Notes: a model not told the origin generated them from the letters alone. 64,000 nucleotides of DNA from Labrys wisconsinensis (GCF_030814995.1 NZ_JAUSVX010000001.1:1302001-1366000), one strand, 5' to 3'. Counted from the first letter of the stretch, positions 10,653 to 21,182 are shown. Program-made: numbers and translations.

Positions 10653-11057
10653 ATGTTCGATTCGGTGTCGCGAACCCTGATCGGCCTCGTCCTGACGCAG
10701 ATCCTGTTCGCGGCGCTGCTGCCGCTGGCGCTGATCCCGCCGCCGGAGGGGCTGGAGTTCCGCATCTATTCCGTGGGCTTTGCCAGCGCCCGCGACCTCG
10801 TGGTCGAGGCCGCCGCCTTCACGGTCGTGCTGTTCACCGCGGCGAACGTGCTGCTGCGCCGGCTCGGGCGCACCGGCCTCCTGCCGACCACCGTGCTGGT
10901 CGGCCTCTCCCTGGTCGCCGCGCCGTTCTGGGCCAACACCGGCAGCCTCGCCGACGTCGCCGGCCGGGCCTGGTCCTTCGATGCCGCCTATGCCGTGCTG
11001 GCGCTCGGCCTCGGCGCGCTGTTCTGGCTGATCGCCATGCGCGCGGAGCGCTCGTGA
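10653..11057 (+). CDS. Hypothetical four-helix membrane protein
   Basis: A 134-residue protein of unknown function with four likely transmembrane helices at about 8-28, 47-66, 76-94 and 109-128. No motif or family was recognised. The ATG follows a GGAGGCGTCC stretch that can serve as ribosome-binding site. It lies between the YkvA-like gene and the LemA gene in the same direction, 57 and 100 bases away, and could belong to either transcription unit. Confidence 0.65.
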   Translation: MFDSVSRTLIGLVLTQILFAALLPLALIPPPEGLEFRIYSVGFASARDLVVEAAAFTVVLFTAANVLLRRLGRTGLLPTTVLVGLSLVAAPFWANTGSLADVAGRAWSFDAAYAVLALGLGALFWLIAMRAERS

Positions 11058-11157
11058 CGGCGGCCGGGCCGCGCGCGGCCGGCGCAAGTCTGCTATGACT
11101 GCAACCCGCGGCGGGAAGGCGCCCGCCGGTCCATTGCGTTGAGGGGAGACCGTTCCC

Positions 11158-11757
11158 ATGATCGCCAGAAGCCTGCGCTCGCTCGCCGCCGTCGTCGCCA
11201 TGGCCTTCGCGCTGGGCGGCTGCGGCATCAACAACGTGCCGACCTACGAGGAGAAGGCCAAGGCCGCCTGGAGCGAGGTGCAGAACCAGTATCAGCGGCG
11301 CGCCGACCTGATCCCCAACCTGGTGGAGACGGTGAAGGGCTACGCCAAGCAGGAGAAGGACGTGCTGGAGGGCGTGGTCGCCGCCCGCGCCAAGGCGACC
11401 CAGATCACGGTCGATGCCTCGATCCTCAACGACCCCGAGAAGTTCAAGCAGTTCCAGGACGCGCAGCAGCAGCTCTCCGGCGCGCTCGGCCGGCTGCTGG
11501 CCATCACCGAGAACTATCCCGACCTCAAGTCCAACCAGAACTTCCTGGCGCTGCAATCGCAGCTCGAAGGCACTGAGAACCGCATCGGCGTCGCCCGGCG
11601 CGACTATATCGAGGCGGTGCGCGTCTACAACACCGAGCTGCGCACCATTCCCGGCCGCTGGATCGCCGCCATCCTCTATCCCGATGCCAAGCCGATGGAG
11701 ACCTTCGCGGCGACGCCCGGCAGCGAGACGCCGCCCAAGGTGAATTTCGGAACGTAA
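11158..11757 (+). CDS. LemA family lipoprotein-like protein
   Basis: A 199-residue LemA-family protein, tethered to the cell envelope by an N-terminal signal with the lipobox-like ALGGCG (Cys at about residue 22). Helical LemA core motifs are clear: YQRRADLIPNLVETVKGYA, DLKSNQNFLALQSQLEGTEN and RRDYIEAVRVYN. The function is poorly defined. LemA genes commonly precede TPM-domain genes, as here. The start has GGGGAGA 8-9 bases upstream. A long inverted repeat separates it from the next gene. Confidence 0.92.
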   Translation: MIARSLRSLAAVVAMAFALGGCGINNVPTYEEKAKAAWSEVQNQYQRRADLIPNLVETVKGYAKQEKDVLEGVVAARAKATQITVDASILNDPEKFKQFQDAQQQLSGALGRLLAITENYPDLKSNQNFLALQSQLEGTENRIGVARRDYIEAVRVYNTELRTIPGRWIAAILYPDAKPMETFAATPGSETPPKVNFGT

Positions 11758-11842
11758 GGGATCCGTCCTCGGATCGGTGGATCGGGTGGGTACGGTGGAG
11801 CGAGGTGCGCGCGTGTCGAACTGGACTCGACGCTGGCGCCTT

Positions 11843-11946
11843 CCCTCCCCCTTGCGGGGAGGGATAAAGGGTGGGGGTCGTGGTCGTCGGGCTCGCCATG
11901 TCCTGATGGACCCCCACCCCTTATCCCTCCCCGCAAGGGGGAGGGG
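11843..11946. repeat. Long imperfect inverted repeat, family B copy 1
   Basis: The arms at 11843-11879 and 11909-11946 are inverted copies of each other. Each contains a GC-clamp hairpin (CCCCCTTGCGGGGAGGG type) followed by ATAAAGGGTGGGGGTC. Transcribed, the element would fold into a long stem with a roughly 29-base loop. It lies in the 214-base gap between the LemA and TPM genes. A second copy lies at 38673-38776 in the rhamnose operon. It could attenuate or stabilise mRNA, or be a non-autonomous mobile repeat. Confidence 0.85.
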
Positions 11947-11971
11947 ATCGGCCAGTGTTGCGCCTGGAACA

Positions 11972-12865
11972 ATGAATGCCCCCGCGCGGCGTCTTGGCCG
12001 CATGTCGAGCCAGGCCTCGCCGCAAGCGGCTGCCGGCCGCTCCTCGCTTGCAACCCTGGGTGCCTGGGCGCCCGGCCGCCTGCGCGCGGCCGTAGTGCTG
12101 CTCGTCGTCCTGCTCGCCGCCCTGGCGAGCCCGGCCTTCGCCGCCGATCCGACCTTCCCGCCGCTCACCGGCCGCGTCGTCGACCAGGCCGGCATCCTCG
12201 ACGCTGCGACGAAGGCGGCGCTCGAGCGCAAGCTCGCGGCGCTGGAGCAGACGTCGAGCGACCAGCTGGTGGTCGCCACCCTCGCCTCGCTGCAGGGCCT
12301 CGACATCGCCGATTATGGCTATCGCCTCGGCCGGGCCTGGGGCATCGGCCAGGGCAAGCTGAACAACGGCGTCCTGCTGATCGTCGCCCCGAGCGAGCAC
12401 AAGCTCAGGATCGAGGTCGGCTACGGCCTGGAGGGCACGCTCACCGACGCGCTGTCGAGCGTGGTCATCCAGCAGGCGATCCTGCCGAAGTTCCGCGCCG
12501 GCGACATGCCCGCCGGCATCAGCGCCGGCGTCGACGCCATCGTCTCGATCCTCACCGGCGACGAGGCCGAGTGGAAGAAACGGGCCGAGGAAGGCGCCCG
12601 CCGGCCCGACACGTTCAGCGCTTCGGATGCCATGGTCCTGATCTTCGTCGTGTTCATCGTCCTGATCTTCCTCGGCAGCGCCTTCCGGCGCGACATGTCC
12701 GCGCCCGGCGCCGGCCTCGGCACCCGTCGGCGCGGCGGCATGCCGCCGATCATCTTTCCGCCCAGCGGTGGCTTCGGGGGCGGCTTTGGCGGTGGCAGCG
12801 GTGGCGGCGGCTTCTCCGGCGGCGGCGGGTCGTTCGGCGGCGGCGGCTCGTCGGGGAGCTGGTGA
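11972..12865 (+). CDS. TPM domain (YgcG-like) protein
   Basis: A 297-residue envelope protein with a signal peptide (hydrophobic about 33-50, cleavage near SPAFAADP) and a TPM phosphatase-like domain: LTGRVVDQAGILD, then SSDQLVVATLASLQG, GIGQGKLNNGVLLIVAP and GYGLEGTLTDALSS. A transmembrane helix (about 223-240) and a Gly/Ser-rich tail (GGFGGGFGGGSGGGGF) follow. TPM proteins are linked to photosystem II repair in plants; the bacterial role is unclear. ATG at 11972 is chosen because the frame upstream runs through inverted repeat B. The gene overlaps the next by TGATG. Confidence 0.88.
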   Translation: MNAPARRLGRMSSQASPQAAAGRSSLATLGAWAPGRLRAAVVLLVVLLAALASPAFAADPTFPPLTGRVVDQAGILDAATKAALERKLAALEQTSSDQLVVATLASLQGLDIADYGYRLGRAWGIGQGKLNNGVLLIVAPSEHKLRIEVGYGLEGTLTDALSSVVIQQAILPKFRAGDMPAGISAGVDAIVSILTGDEAEWKKRAEEGARRPDTFSASDAMVLIFVVFIVLIFLGSAFRRDMSAPGAGLGTRRRGGMPPIIFPPSGGFGGGFGGGSGGGGFSGGGGSFGGGGSSGSW

Positions 12866-13563
12866 TGACGATGCTGCTCAGTGCCGCGGACCATGACCGC
12901 ATCGCCGGGGCCATCGCCGCGGCGGAGGCCCGCACCTCAGGCGAGGTCTATTGCGTGGCCGCGCGCCAGGCCTCGAGCTATCGCCTCGTGCCCCTGGCCT
13001 GGGCCGCGCTCGCCTCGCTCGTCGTCCCGGCTCTGATGGCGCTGTGGGGCTATGCGCCGCATCGCTGGCCGCTGGTCGGCGAGCCCTGGTGGCCGGGCGG
13101 AGCCACCTCCGACGAGGTCGACCTGGCGGTGCGCACCGGCCTCGTCGTGCAGGTCGTCATCCAGGTCGCGGTGTTCGCGCTGGTCTGGCTGGCCACCTGG
13201 CCGATGCGCGTGCGCCTCATCGTGACGCCACGCTCCCTGAAGCGCGAGCATGCGCAGACCATGGCGATGCACCAGTTCCTGACCCGGGGCCTGCAGCGCA
13301 CGCGCGAGCGCACCGGCGTGCTGATCTTCGCGGCCCTGGCCGAGCACGAGGTCGCCGTCGTCGCCGACGAGGGCATCCACGCCAAGGTCGGCCCGGAGGT
13401 CTGGGATCGGGCCGTGGCGGCGCTGGTGGCGGCGGCCCGGGACGGGCGTGTCGGCGACGGCTTCGTCGACGCGGTCACGCTCTGCGGCGCCGTGCTGGCC
13501 GAGCATTTCCCGCCGCGGCCCGACGACGTCAACGAGCTGCCGGACCGGATCGTGGAGCTGTAG
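12865..13563 (+). CDS. TPM domain membrane protein
   Basis: A 232-residue second TPM-family gene. The N-terminal TPM part (AADHDRIAGAIAAAEARTSG) is interrupted by two transmembrane helices (about 38-58 and 90-115). The C-terminal half (ERTGVLIFAALAEHEVAVVA, then EGIHAKVGPEVWDRAVAALV) is typical of TPM proteins of the YgcG type. The ATG overlaps the previous stop (TGATG), so translation is coupled. The gene ends 2 bases from the convergent modC stop. Confidence 0.85.
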   Translation: MTMLLSAADHDRIAGAIAAAEARTSGEVYCVAARQASSYRLVPLAWAALASLVVPALMALWGYAPHRWPLVGEPWWPGGATSDEVDLAVRTGLVVQVVIQVAVFALVWLATWPMRVRLIVTPRSLKREHAQTMAMHQFLTRGLQRTRERTGVLIFAALAEHEVAVVADEGIHAKVGPEVWDRAVAALVAAARDGRVGDGFVDAVTLCGAVLAEHFPPRPDDVNELPDRIVEL

Positions 13564-13565
13564 CC

Positions 13566-14669
13566 TCAGCCTCGCCCGGCGCCTTCTTCGATCGAGGCGG
13601 CCTTGATCATCGCGAACACGGCGCCGCCGGCGCCGAGGCCGAGCTCGTCCACCGATTTGCGGGTGACGAAGGTGGCGAGCGTCTCGCCGCCGGGCAAAGC
13701 GAGGTCGACCCGCGCCACCGGCCCGTCGTCGAGCGTCGTCGCCCGGATCGTGCCCGCCAGCACCGTGCGCACGCTGACGTCCCGCGGCCGCTCGAGCGCC
13801 AGCGTCACGTCGGCGCCGTGCACCAGCACGCGGGTCAGCGCGCCGGGCGGCAGGTCGCGGCCCGGCACGCAGATCTCGCCGGCGGGATGGTCGAGCAGGG
13901 TCAGGCCGTAGCGGGTGTCGTGGCTGCGCACCCGCGCGGTGATCAGCGACACGGTGTTGAAGCGCGTGTCGGAGGGCGAGCCGGCGAGCGGCCCGAGCAC
14001 GGTCTCGGGCGCGCCCACGGCCTGGACCCGCCCGGCCTCGATCAGCACCACCTGGCTCGCCAGCCGCGCCACCTCCTCCATCGCGTGCGAGACGTAAAGG
14101 ATCGGGATGGCGAACTCGTCGCGCAGCCGTTCGATCAGCGGCAGGATCTCCCGCTTGCGCGGCACATCCAGCGCGGCGAGCGGCTCGTCCATCAGGAGGA
14201 TGCGCGGGGCCGACAGCAGCGCCCGGCCGATGGCGACGCGCTGGCGCTCGCCGCCCGACAGCGAGGCCGGCCGGCGCGCCAGCAGCGCGCCGATGCCGAG
14301 CACCTCGACCGCCGCGTCGAAATCGAGCCGCCGGGCATCCCTGGGGGCGAACCAGCGGCCATAGGCGAGGTTCTGCCGCACGCTGAGATGCGGCAGCAGC
14401 TGCGCGTCCTGGAACACCAGGCCGATGCGGCGGCGATGCGGCGGGACGAACAGGCCGGTGGCGGCGTCGAACAGCGTCGTGCCGCCGATGGCGATGCGTC
14501 CGCGCTCCGGCCGCACCAGGCCCGCCACCGCGGCGATGACGGTCGACTTGCCGGCCCCCGAGCGTCCGAACAGGGCGGTCAGGCCGCCATCGGCCTGAAA
14601 GCCGACGTCGAGGGCGAAGCCGCCGCGACGGGCGTGGATGTCGATGTCGATGATGCGCGATGCCAGCAT
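13566..14669 (-). CDS. modC: Molybdate ABC transporter ATP-binding protein
   Basis: A 367-residue ATPase of the molybdate importer. The Walker A motif is GRSGAGKST at about residues 34-42, the ABC signature LSGGERQRVAIGRALL, Walker B ILLMDEPLAALD, and the switch His is in YVSHAMEEV. The C-terminal third is a MOP-type molybdate-binding domain ending GAVFAMIKAASIEEGAG, as in ModC. ATG at 14669 gives the usual length; an upstream in-frame start adds 41 unlike residues. The normal partners modA and modB are absent from the window; the upstream gene is divergent. Confidence 0.92.
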   Translation of the reverse strand: MLASRIIDIDIHARRGGFALDVGFQADGGLTALFGRSGAGKSTVIAAVAGLVRPERGRIAIGGTTLFDAATGLFVPPHRRRIGLVFQDAQLLPHLSVRQNLAYGRWFAPRDARRLDFDAAVEVLGIGALLARRPASLSGGERQRVAIGRALLSAPRILLMDEPLAALDVPRKREILPLIERLRDEFAIPILYVSHAMEEVARLASQVVLIEAGRVQAVGAPETVLGPLAGSPSDTRFNTVSLITARVRSHDTRYGLTLLDHPAGEICVPGRDLPPGALTRVLVHGADVTLALERPRDVSVRTVLAGTIRATTLDDGPVARVDLALPGGETLATFVTRKSVDELGLGAGGAVFAMIKAASIEEGAGRG

Positions 14670-14865
14670 CCCGGCAGCATGGCGCAAAGCGCCCGATGGG
14701 TCCACCTGTGGACCAAAGAGCCGCGCCGTGCGAGGCTCCGCCATTGCCATTCCCCGTGCCGTCACGGGCGCCCGAGCGACGCCCGGCGGCATGGGTCCGG
14801 CCTCCGGACGGTCGTCGGTCCGGGGCGGGCCGGATCGGCAGAATACGGAACCGAACGAGCGAGCC

Positions 14866-16041
14866 TTGATCCCTTCTTCGACTGATATCCTGATCGTCGG
14901 CGGCGCGGCCGTCGGGTGCGCCGCCGCCTATTTCCTCAAGGCCGAGCTGGACTTTCCCGGCAGCGTCACCGTGGTCGAGCGCGACCCGACCTATGCCCGG
15001 GCTTCCACCACGCTTTCGGCCGCCTCGATCCGCCAGCAATTCTCGACGCCGGAAAACATCCGCATGAGCCGGTTCGGCATCGAGATCATCCGGGACCTGG
15101 AGGAGCGCTTCGGACCGGAGGCCAGCGTCGGCTTCCACGAGGGCGGCTATCTCCTGCTCGCCAGCATGGCGGGCGAGGAGGTGCTGCGCGCCAATTGGCG
15201 GGTGCAGCGGGCCGAGGGCGCCGACATCCTGCTGCTCCAGCCGCAGGAGCTGGCGGCCCGCTTCCCCTGGCTGTCCGTCGAGGGCATAGCCGCCGGCGCC
15301 TGGGGCCAGTCGGGCGAGGGCTGGTTCGACGCCCATTCGCTGCTCGACCTGTTCCGCAAGGCGGCGCGCAAGGCCGGCGCGGCCTTCGTCAAGGGCGAGG
15401 TGACCGGCATCGAGCGCAGCGGCGGCCGGGTCACCGGCGTGACGCTGGCCGGCGGCGAGCGCATCGCCTGCGGCACGCTGGTCGATGCCGCCGGTCCCCA
15501 GGCCGGCGACGTCGCCGGCCTCGCCGGCATCCGCCTGCCGGTGGAGCCGCGCAAGCGCTCGGTCTTCGTGGTGCGCTGCCGCACCCCGCTGCCCGGCATG
15601 CCGCTGCTGGTCGATCCCGGCGGCATCTATGTCCGCCCCGAGGGCGACGTCTATATCTGCGGCGGCGCCGAGGACGAGCGCGACGATCCGCGCGCCGACG
15701 GCGACTTCGAGGTCGACTATCGGCTCTATGAGGACGTCGTCTGGCCGGCGCTGGCGACGCAGATCCCGGCCATGGAGGAGCTCAAGCTGGTGCGCGCCTG
15801 GGCCGGACACTACGACTACAACACGCTCGACCAGAATGCGGTGATCGGCCCGCATCCGGAGGTGACCAACTTCCTGTTCGCCAACGGCTTTTCCGGCCAT
15901 GGCCTGCAGCAGGCCCCGGCCGCCGGGCGCGCCGTGGCGGAGCTGATCACCGCCGGGCGCTTCACGACGCTCGACCTGACGATCTTCGGCTACGAGCGGG
16001 TGGCGCAGAACCGGCCGGTGTTCGAGCTCAACGTGATCTGA
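14866..16041 (+). CDS. FAD-dependent oxidoreductase (DAO family, FOXRED1-like)
   Basis: A 391-residue flavoprotein of the D-amino-acid oxidase/sarcosine oxidase family, closest in feel to FOXRED1/dimethylglycine-oxidase-like enzymes. The FAD Rossmann motif ILIVGGAAVGCAAAYFLK opens the protein. STTLSAASIRQQFSTPENI follows, and the C-terminal FAD-closing motif NGFSGHGLQQAPAAGRA is at about 342-358. The substrate is probably an N-methyl or secondary amine, but is unproven. TTG at 14866 starts right at conserved sequence; ATG at 14791 is the alternative. The 3' end overlaps convergent dsbB by 14 bases. Confidence 0.82.
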   Translation: MIPSSTDILIVGGAAVGCAAAYFLKAELDFPGSVTVVERDPTYARASTTLSAASIRQQFSTPENIRMSRFGIEIIRDLEERFGPEASVGFHEGGYLLLASMAGEEVLRANWRVQRAEGADILLLQPQELAARFPWLSVEGIAAGAWGQSGEGWFDAHSLLDLFRKAARKAGAAFVKGEVTGIERSGGRVTGVTLAGGERIACGTLVDAAGPQAGDVAGLAGIRLPVEPRKRSVFVVRCRTPLPGMPLLVDPGGIYVRPEGDVYICGGAEDERDDPRADGDFEVDYRLYEDVVWPALATQIPAMEELKLVRAWAGHYDYNTLDQNAVIGPHPEVTNFLFANGFSGHGLQQAPAAGRAVAELITAGRFTTLDLTIFGYERVAQNRPVFELNVI

Positions 16042-16543
16042 GGCTGCGCCAGGCGCCCCGCAGCGCCACCACGATCAGCCCGGCCATGACGACGGCGTTC
16101 CAGCCGGCCAGGGACAGGCCGAGGATGCGCAGGCGCGGGTCGGTGCAGGAGACCACCGTCGACTGGTTGATGGCGTCGAGAAGGCCGCCGACGCCGGCCG
16201 GGTTGGCGCCGACATTGCCGGCGCTGCAGTCGCGCGGGCCCATCCACCAGCCCCACTCCGCGCCTGCCTGGTAGGCGCCGATCGACAGGCCCCAGGCGAA
16301 CAGGCCGGCGAGGACGAGGAGCCCCAGCGCCAGGACGGCCTTCGGCAGGCGGCCGCCGAAGACGGCCAGCAGCGCCGCCAGCGGCACGCCGAGATAATAG
16401 GGCCAGCGCTGCTCCAGGCAGAGCGGGCAGGGCGCGTAGCCGAAGCCATGCTCCAGCACCAGCGCTGCCGCGATGACGAGGAAGGCGACCACGGCGGCGA
16501 CCGCCGCCGCGATTCGCCCGGGGGAGGAGAGGGTCGTGGACAT
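16028..16543 (-). CDS. dsbB: Disulfide bond formation protein B
   Basis: A 171-residue inner-membrane DsbB that reoxidises DsbA and passes electrons to quinone. It has four transmembrane helices (about 12-32, 46-62, 68-88 and 146-163). The first redox pair is in APCPLCLEQRWPYY. The second pair is the Cys in PRDCSAG and the Cys in VVSCTDP of the second periplasmic loop. Its ATG overlaps the stop of the upstream YqaA-like gene by one base, so the two form one unit. Confidence 0.93.
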   Translation of the reverse strand: MSTTLSSPGRIAAAVAAVVAFLVIAAALVLEHGFGYAPCPLCLEQRWPYYLGVPLAALLAVFGGRLPKAVLALGLLVLAGLFAWGLSIGAYQAGAEWGWWMGPRDCSAGNVGANPAGVGGLLDAINQSTVVSCTDPRLRILGLSLAGWNAVVMAGLIVVALRGAWRSLRSR

Positions 16544-17124
16544 CAGAACATGTACCTCAACACCAGGAAGCCCCCCACCAGCGTGACCACGAAGACGACG
16601 GCGACGGCGGTCAGGTTGCGCTCGATGAAATGGCGCGCGTCGTCACCGAAATAGTTCAGGATGCCGGCCTCGATGAAGAAGCGGGCGCCGCGGGTGATCA
16701 GAGACAGCACCACGAACCAGAAGAAATCGTAGCCGGAGAAGCCGGAGAGGATGGTGACGATCTTGTAGGGGATCGGCGTCAGCCCCTTCACCAGGATCGC
16801 CATCGAGCCCCATTCGGCATAGAAGGCGCGGAACTTCTCGACGCTGTCGCCGCCGCCGAAGGTGACGACGATCCAGTGGCCGATGCTGTCGTAGAACCAC
16901 ATGCCGATGAGGTAGCCGACCATGCCGCCCGTCACCGAGGTGACGGTGCAGACCAGGGCGTAGAGCCAGGCGCGCTTGGGGTGGGCGACCGTCATCGCCA
17001 GCAGCAGCGGGTCGGGCGGCACCGGGAAGATCGAGCTTTCGGCGAAGGACATGGCGCCGAGCACCCACACCGCATAGGGCTTGTCGGAGATGCGGATCAG
17101 CCAGTCATAGAAGCGGCGGAGCAT
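16543..17124 (-). CDS. YqaA/DedA-type (SNARE-associated) membrane protein
   Basis: A 193-residue integral membrane protein of the YqaA branch of the DedA/VTT superfamily. Typical motifs are ESSIFPVPPDPLLLAM near residue 30, the glycine-rich GGMVGYLIGMWFYDSIGHW, and the re-entrant KGLTPIPYKIVTILSG at about 113-128. DedA-type proteins are linked to lipid carrier flipping and envelope homeostasis; the YqaA role is undefined. ATG at 17124 (MLRRFYDW) is used; upstream in-frame sequence has no family resemblance. Coupled to dsbB downstream. Confidence 0.88.
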   Translation of the reverse strand: MLRRFYDWLIRISDKPYAVWVLGAMSFAESSIFPVPPDPLLLAMTVAHPKRAWLYALVCTVTSVTGGMVGYLIGMWFYDSIGHWIVVTFGGGDSVEKFRAFYAEWGSMAILVKGLTPIPYKIVTILSGFSGYDFFWFVVLSLITRGARFFIEAGILNYFGDDARHFIERNLTAVAVVFVVTLVGGFLVLRYMF

Positions 17125-17381
17125 GATGGCCTTTCGCGCGACCAGGAGGGTTCGGCGCGGTCCCGCCGGAGCCCGGTGAAATCCGAAGACTTCGGCGCAA
17201 TTGCGGTCGACCGGCCATCGCGCCGGCCCGAGACAGGCTCTTACGGCAGGCCGAGGGCGGGCGTCCACAGCAAAGGCACCCGTTGCGGCGGCGCGACGGC
17301 GCGCGCCACACAAAAGGCGTCAACGCCGCGCAAGCACGGATGTGACACTTCCTTAAGACGATCGCGTATCAACTTCGCCAC

Positions 17382-18712
17382 ATGGCGCTTCGTGCCCTCG
17401 CAACGCTTTTGACGGCCCCGCGCCTGGCGGCGGCAGGCGCGGTCGTCTGCGCGCTGGCCGGACCCGCTGCGGCCGAGACGCCGGCCCCGCCGCCCGCGCA
17501 GGCCGAGGCGCCGCCCGACGCGGCGCAGAAGCGCAGCGAGCTCGCCCGGCTTCAGGACGAGATCAAGCTCAGCGACGAGACGGTCGGGCGCCTCCAGGAC
17601 CAGATCCGCTCCCTCGACACCGACCGCATGAAGCTGCGCGCCGACCTGCTGGAGACCGGCGCCCGGGCGCGCGACACCGAGGACAAGGTGGTGGAGGCCG
17701 AATCGCGCCTGTCCGCGTTGCGGGCCGACGAGGACACGGTGAAGGCCTCGCTGCTCGCCCGCCGCGGCGTGCTCGTCGAGGTGTTGGCCTCGCTGCAGCG
17801 CATGGGCCATCATCCGCCGCCGGCCCTGCTCGTGCGACCAGAGGACGCACTCGAGGCGGTGCGCAGCGCCATGCTGCTCGGCGCGGTGCTGCCGGAGATG
17901 CGCAAGGAAACCACGGCCCTGGCCGCGGATCTCCAGCGCCTGGCTGAGGTCCGCGCCGGCATCACCGCCGAGCGCGATTCGCTCAAGGCGAGCCTCGCCT
18001 CCCTGGTCGAGGACCGCAAGCGCATCGACCTCCTGGTCGAGGAGCGCGAGAAGGCCCTGGCCCAGCAGCAGCGCTCGCTGGCCACCGAGAAGGAGCATTC
18101 GGAGGCGCTCGCCCACGATGCCTCCAGCCTGAAGGACCTGATCGCCCGCATGGAGCAGGAGGTGGCGGCCTCGCGCGATGCGGCCAAGGCGGCGGACGCC
18201 GCCGCGGCCAAGCCGGCCGCACCCGGCGCGCTCGCCGCCCTGGAGGATGCCAACCGCCTGTCGCCGGCCCGGCCCTTCGAGAAAGCCAAGGGCATGCTGC
18301 CCCTGCCGGCCGCCGGCCAGACCCTGCGCCGGTTCGGCGACGACGACGGCAATGGCGGCGTGGAGAAGGGCATCGCCATCGCGCCGCCGCCCTCGGCCAC
18401 GGTGACGGCGCCCTGCGACGGCTGGGTCGTCTATGCCGGGCCGTTCCGCTCCTACGGCCAACTCTTGATCATCAATGCCGGTGGAGGCTACCATGTCGTT
18501 TTAGCCGGCATGGACAAGATCAACGTCGGTCTCGGGCAGTTCGTCCTGACGGGCGAGCCGGTAGCCGCCATGGGATCGGGGGAGACCCGGGTGGCCTCCA
18601 GCACGACTACCAGCGCGGCACAGCCGACGCTATATGTAGAGTTTCGGAAAGACGGCGTTTCCATTGACCCCACCCCGTGGTGGGCGAAACAAGGTGAAAA
18701 GGCACGCGGATA

Positions 18713-18713
<1 letters not shown>
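17382..18713 (+). CDS. EnvC-like murein hydrolase activator with degenerate LytM domain
   Basis: A 443-residue periplasmic protein: signal peptide (cleavage near AAAETP), a long coiled coil (about 45-265, heptad-rich, e.g. LARLQDEIKLSDETVGRLQ), then an M23/LytM domain from about 300. The zinc-site motif usually HxGxD-like reads EKGIAIA here, and the second site reads GGYHVVLAG, so catalytic ligands are missing. This fits EnvC proteins, which activate amidases instead of cutting peptidoglycan themselves. TAATG overlap with ctpA downstream indicates coupled expression. Confidence 0.88.
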
Positions 18714-20041
<1,328 letters not shown>

Positions 20042-20088
20042 CCGGCGGGGCCCGCTGGGCGGGCCTTCGCCATCCCCCGACGACCAGA

Positions 20089-20120
20089 AGCATGACCCGG
20101 GTCCGGGTCATGCTTTTTTT
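20089..20120 (+). terminator. Rho-independent terminator after ctpA
   Basis: A perfect 12-bp stem: AGCATGACCCGG at 20089-20100 pairs with CCGGGTCATGCT at 20103-20114. The geometric loop is only 2 bases, so the innermost pairs probably open. Seven T residues run to 20120. This is the clearest intrinsic terminator in the window. It separates ctpA from the homocysteine methyltransferase gene. Confidence 0.93.
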
Positions 20121-20186
20121 GATCAGCTCGCGGTCGCGGCCGGCGGTGCCGGCGCGCCGGGAGCATCCAGAGCGGAGACAAGGCCC

Positions 20187-21182
20187 ATGCTCGCAGAGCT
20201 CCTGGCCCAGAAGGGCGTGCTCCTCGCCGACGGCGCCACCGGCACCAACCTGTTCGAGATGGGCCTGATGTCCGGCGACCCGCCGGAGATGTGGAACCTC
20301 GACCATCCCGAGCGGATCCGCGCCCTGCACCAGAGCTTCGTCGACGCCGGCGCCGACATCATCCTGACCAATTCCTTCGGCGGCAACCGCCGGCGCCTCG
20401 CCCTGCACAAGCTCGACGGGCGCGTGCGCGAGCTCAACGCCGTTGCCGCGCAGCTCGCCCGCGCTGTGGCCGCGGGCGCCGGCCGGCCGGTGGTGGTCGC
20501 CGGCTCGATCGGCCCGACGGGCGATCTGTTCCAGCCGCTCGGCCCGCTGACCGAAGACGAGGCGGTCGAGATCTTCGCCGAGCAGATCGAGGGCCTGAAG
20601 CAGGGCGGCGCCGACGTCGCCTGGATCGAGACCATGTCCGCGCCGGAGGAAATGCGGGCCGCCGCCAGGGCCGCGGCCAAGGTCGGCCTGCCCTACACCA
20701 TCACCGGCAGCTTCGACACCGCCGGCAAGACCATGATGGGCCTGCCGCCGGCGGCCATGCCCGGCTTCCTCGGCGAGCTCACCCCCGCCCCGGTCGCGGT
20801 CGGCGCCAATTGCGGCGTCGGCGCCTCCGACCTCCTGGTCTCGGTGCTGTCGATGACCGAGGCGAACCCGGAGGCGATCATCATCGCCAAGGCCAATGCC
20901 GGCATCCCGCAGTTCCACGGCGACCACATCCACTATTCCGGCACGCCGGAGCTGATGGGCCACTATGCCCGGCTGGCGGTGGACGCCGGCGCGCGCATCA
21001 TCGGCGGCTGCTGCGGCACCTCGCCGGCCCACCTCGCGGCCATGCGCCAGGCCATCGACGCCCATGCCCGGGCGGGGCGGCCGGACATGGCGGAGGTCGT
21101 GGCGAAGATCGGGCCGCTGGTGGCGCCGCCGAAGGCCCCGGGATCGGACGAAGGCCGCCGCGCCGGCCGGCGGCGGGGGTGA
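20187..21182 (+). CDS. Homocysteine S-methyltransferase (betaine-homocysteine type)
   Basis: A 331-residue zinc-dependent methyltransferase that makes methionine from homocysteine using a methyl donor such as betaine. The N-terminal barrel motif LLADGATGTNLFEMGL is at about 10-25, followed by TNSFGGNRRRL and GSIGPTGDLF. The zinc ligands are the Cys in GANCGVGA (about 213) and the two Cys in IGGCCGTSPAHL (about 273-274). The C-terminus is slightly extended and basic (GRRAGRRRG). The ATG has GGAGA about 9 bases upstream. It appears monocistronic. Confidence 0.9.
   Translation: MLAELLAQKGVLLADGATGTNLFEMGLMSGDPPEMWNLDHPERIRALHQSFVDAGADIILTNSFGGNRRRLALHKLDGRVRELNAVAAQLARAVAAGAGRPVVVAGSIGPTGDLFQPLGPLTEDEAVEIFAEQIEGLKQGGADVAWIETMSAPEEMRAAARAAAKVGLPYTITGSFDTAGKTMMGLPPAAMPGFLGELTPAPVAVGANCGVGASDLLVSVLSMTEANPEAIIIAKANAGIPQFHGDHIHYSGTPELMGHYARLAVDAGARIIGGCCGTSPAHLAAMRQAIDAHARAGRPDMAEVVAKIGPLVAPPKAPGSDEGRRAGRRRG

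Noticed and set aside
11777-11971. Upstream extension of the first TPM gene to 11777
   Set aside because: The extra residues are translated inverted repeat (SPLRGG, DPHPLSLPARG), which appears the same way in other frames elsewhere; the signal peptide starts after ATG 11972.
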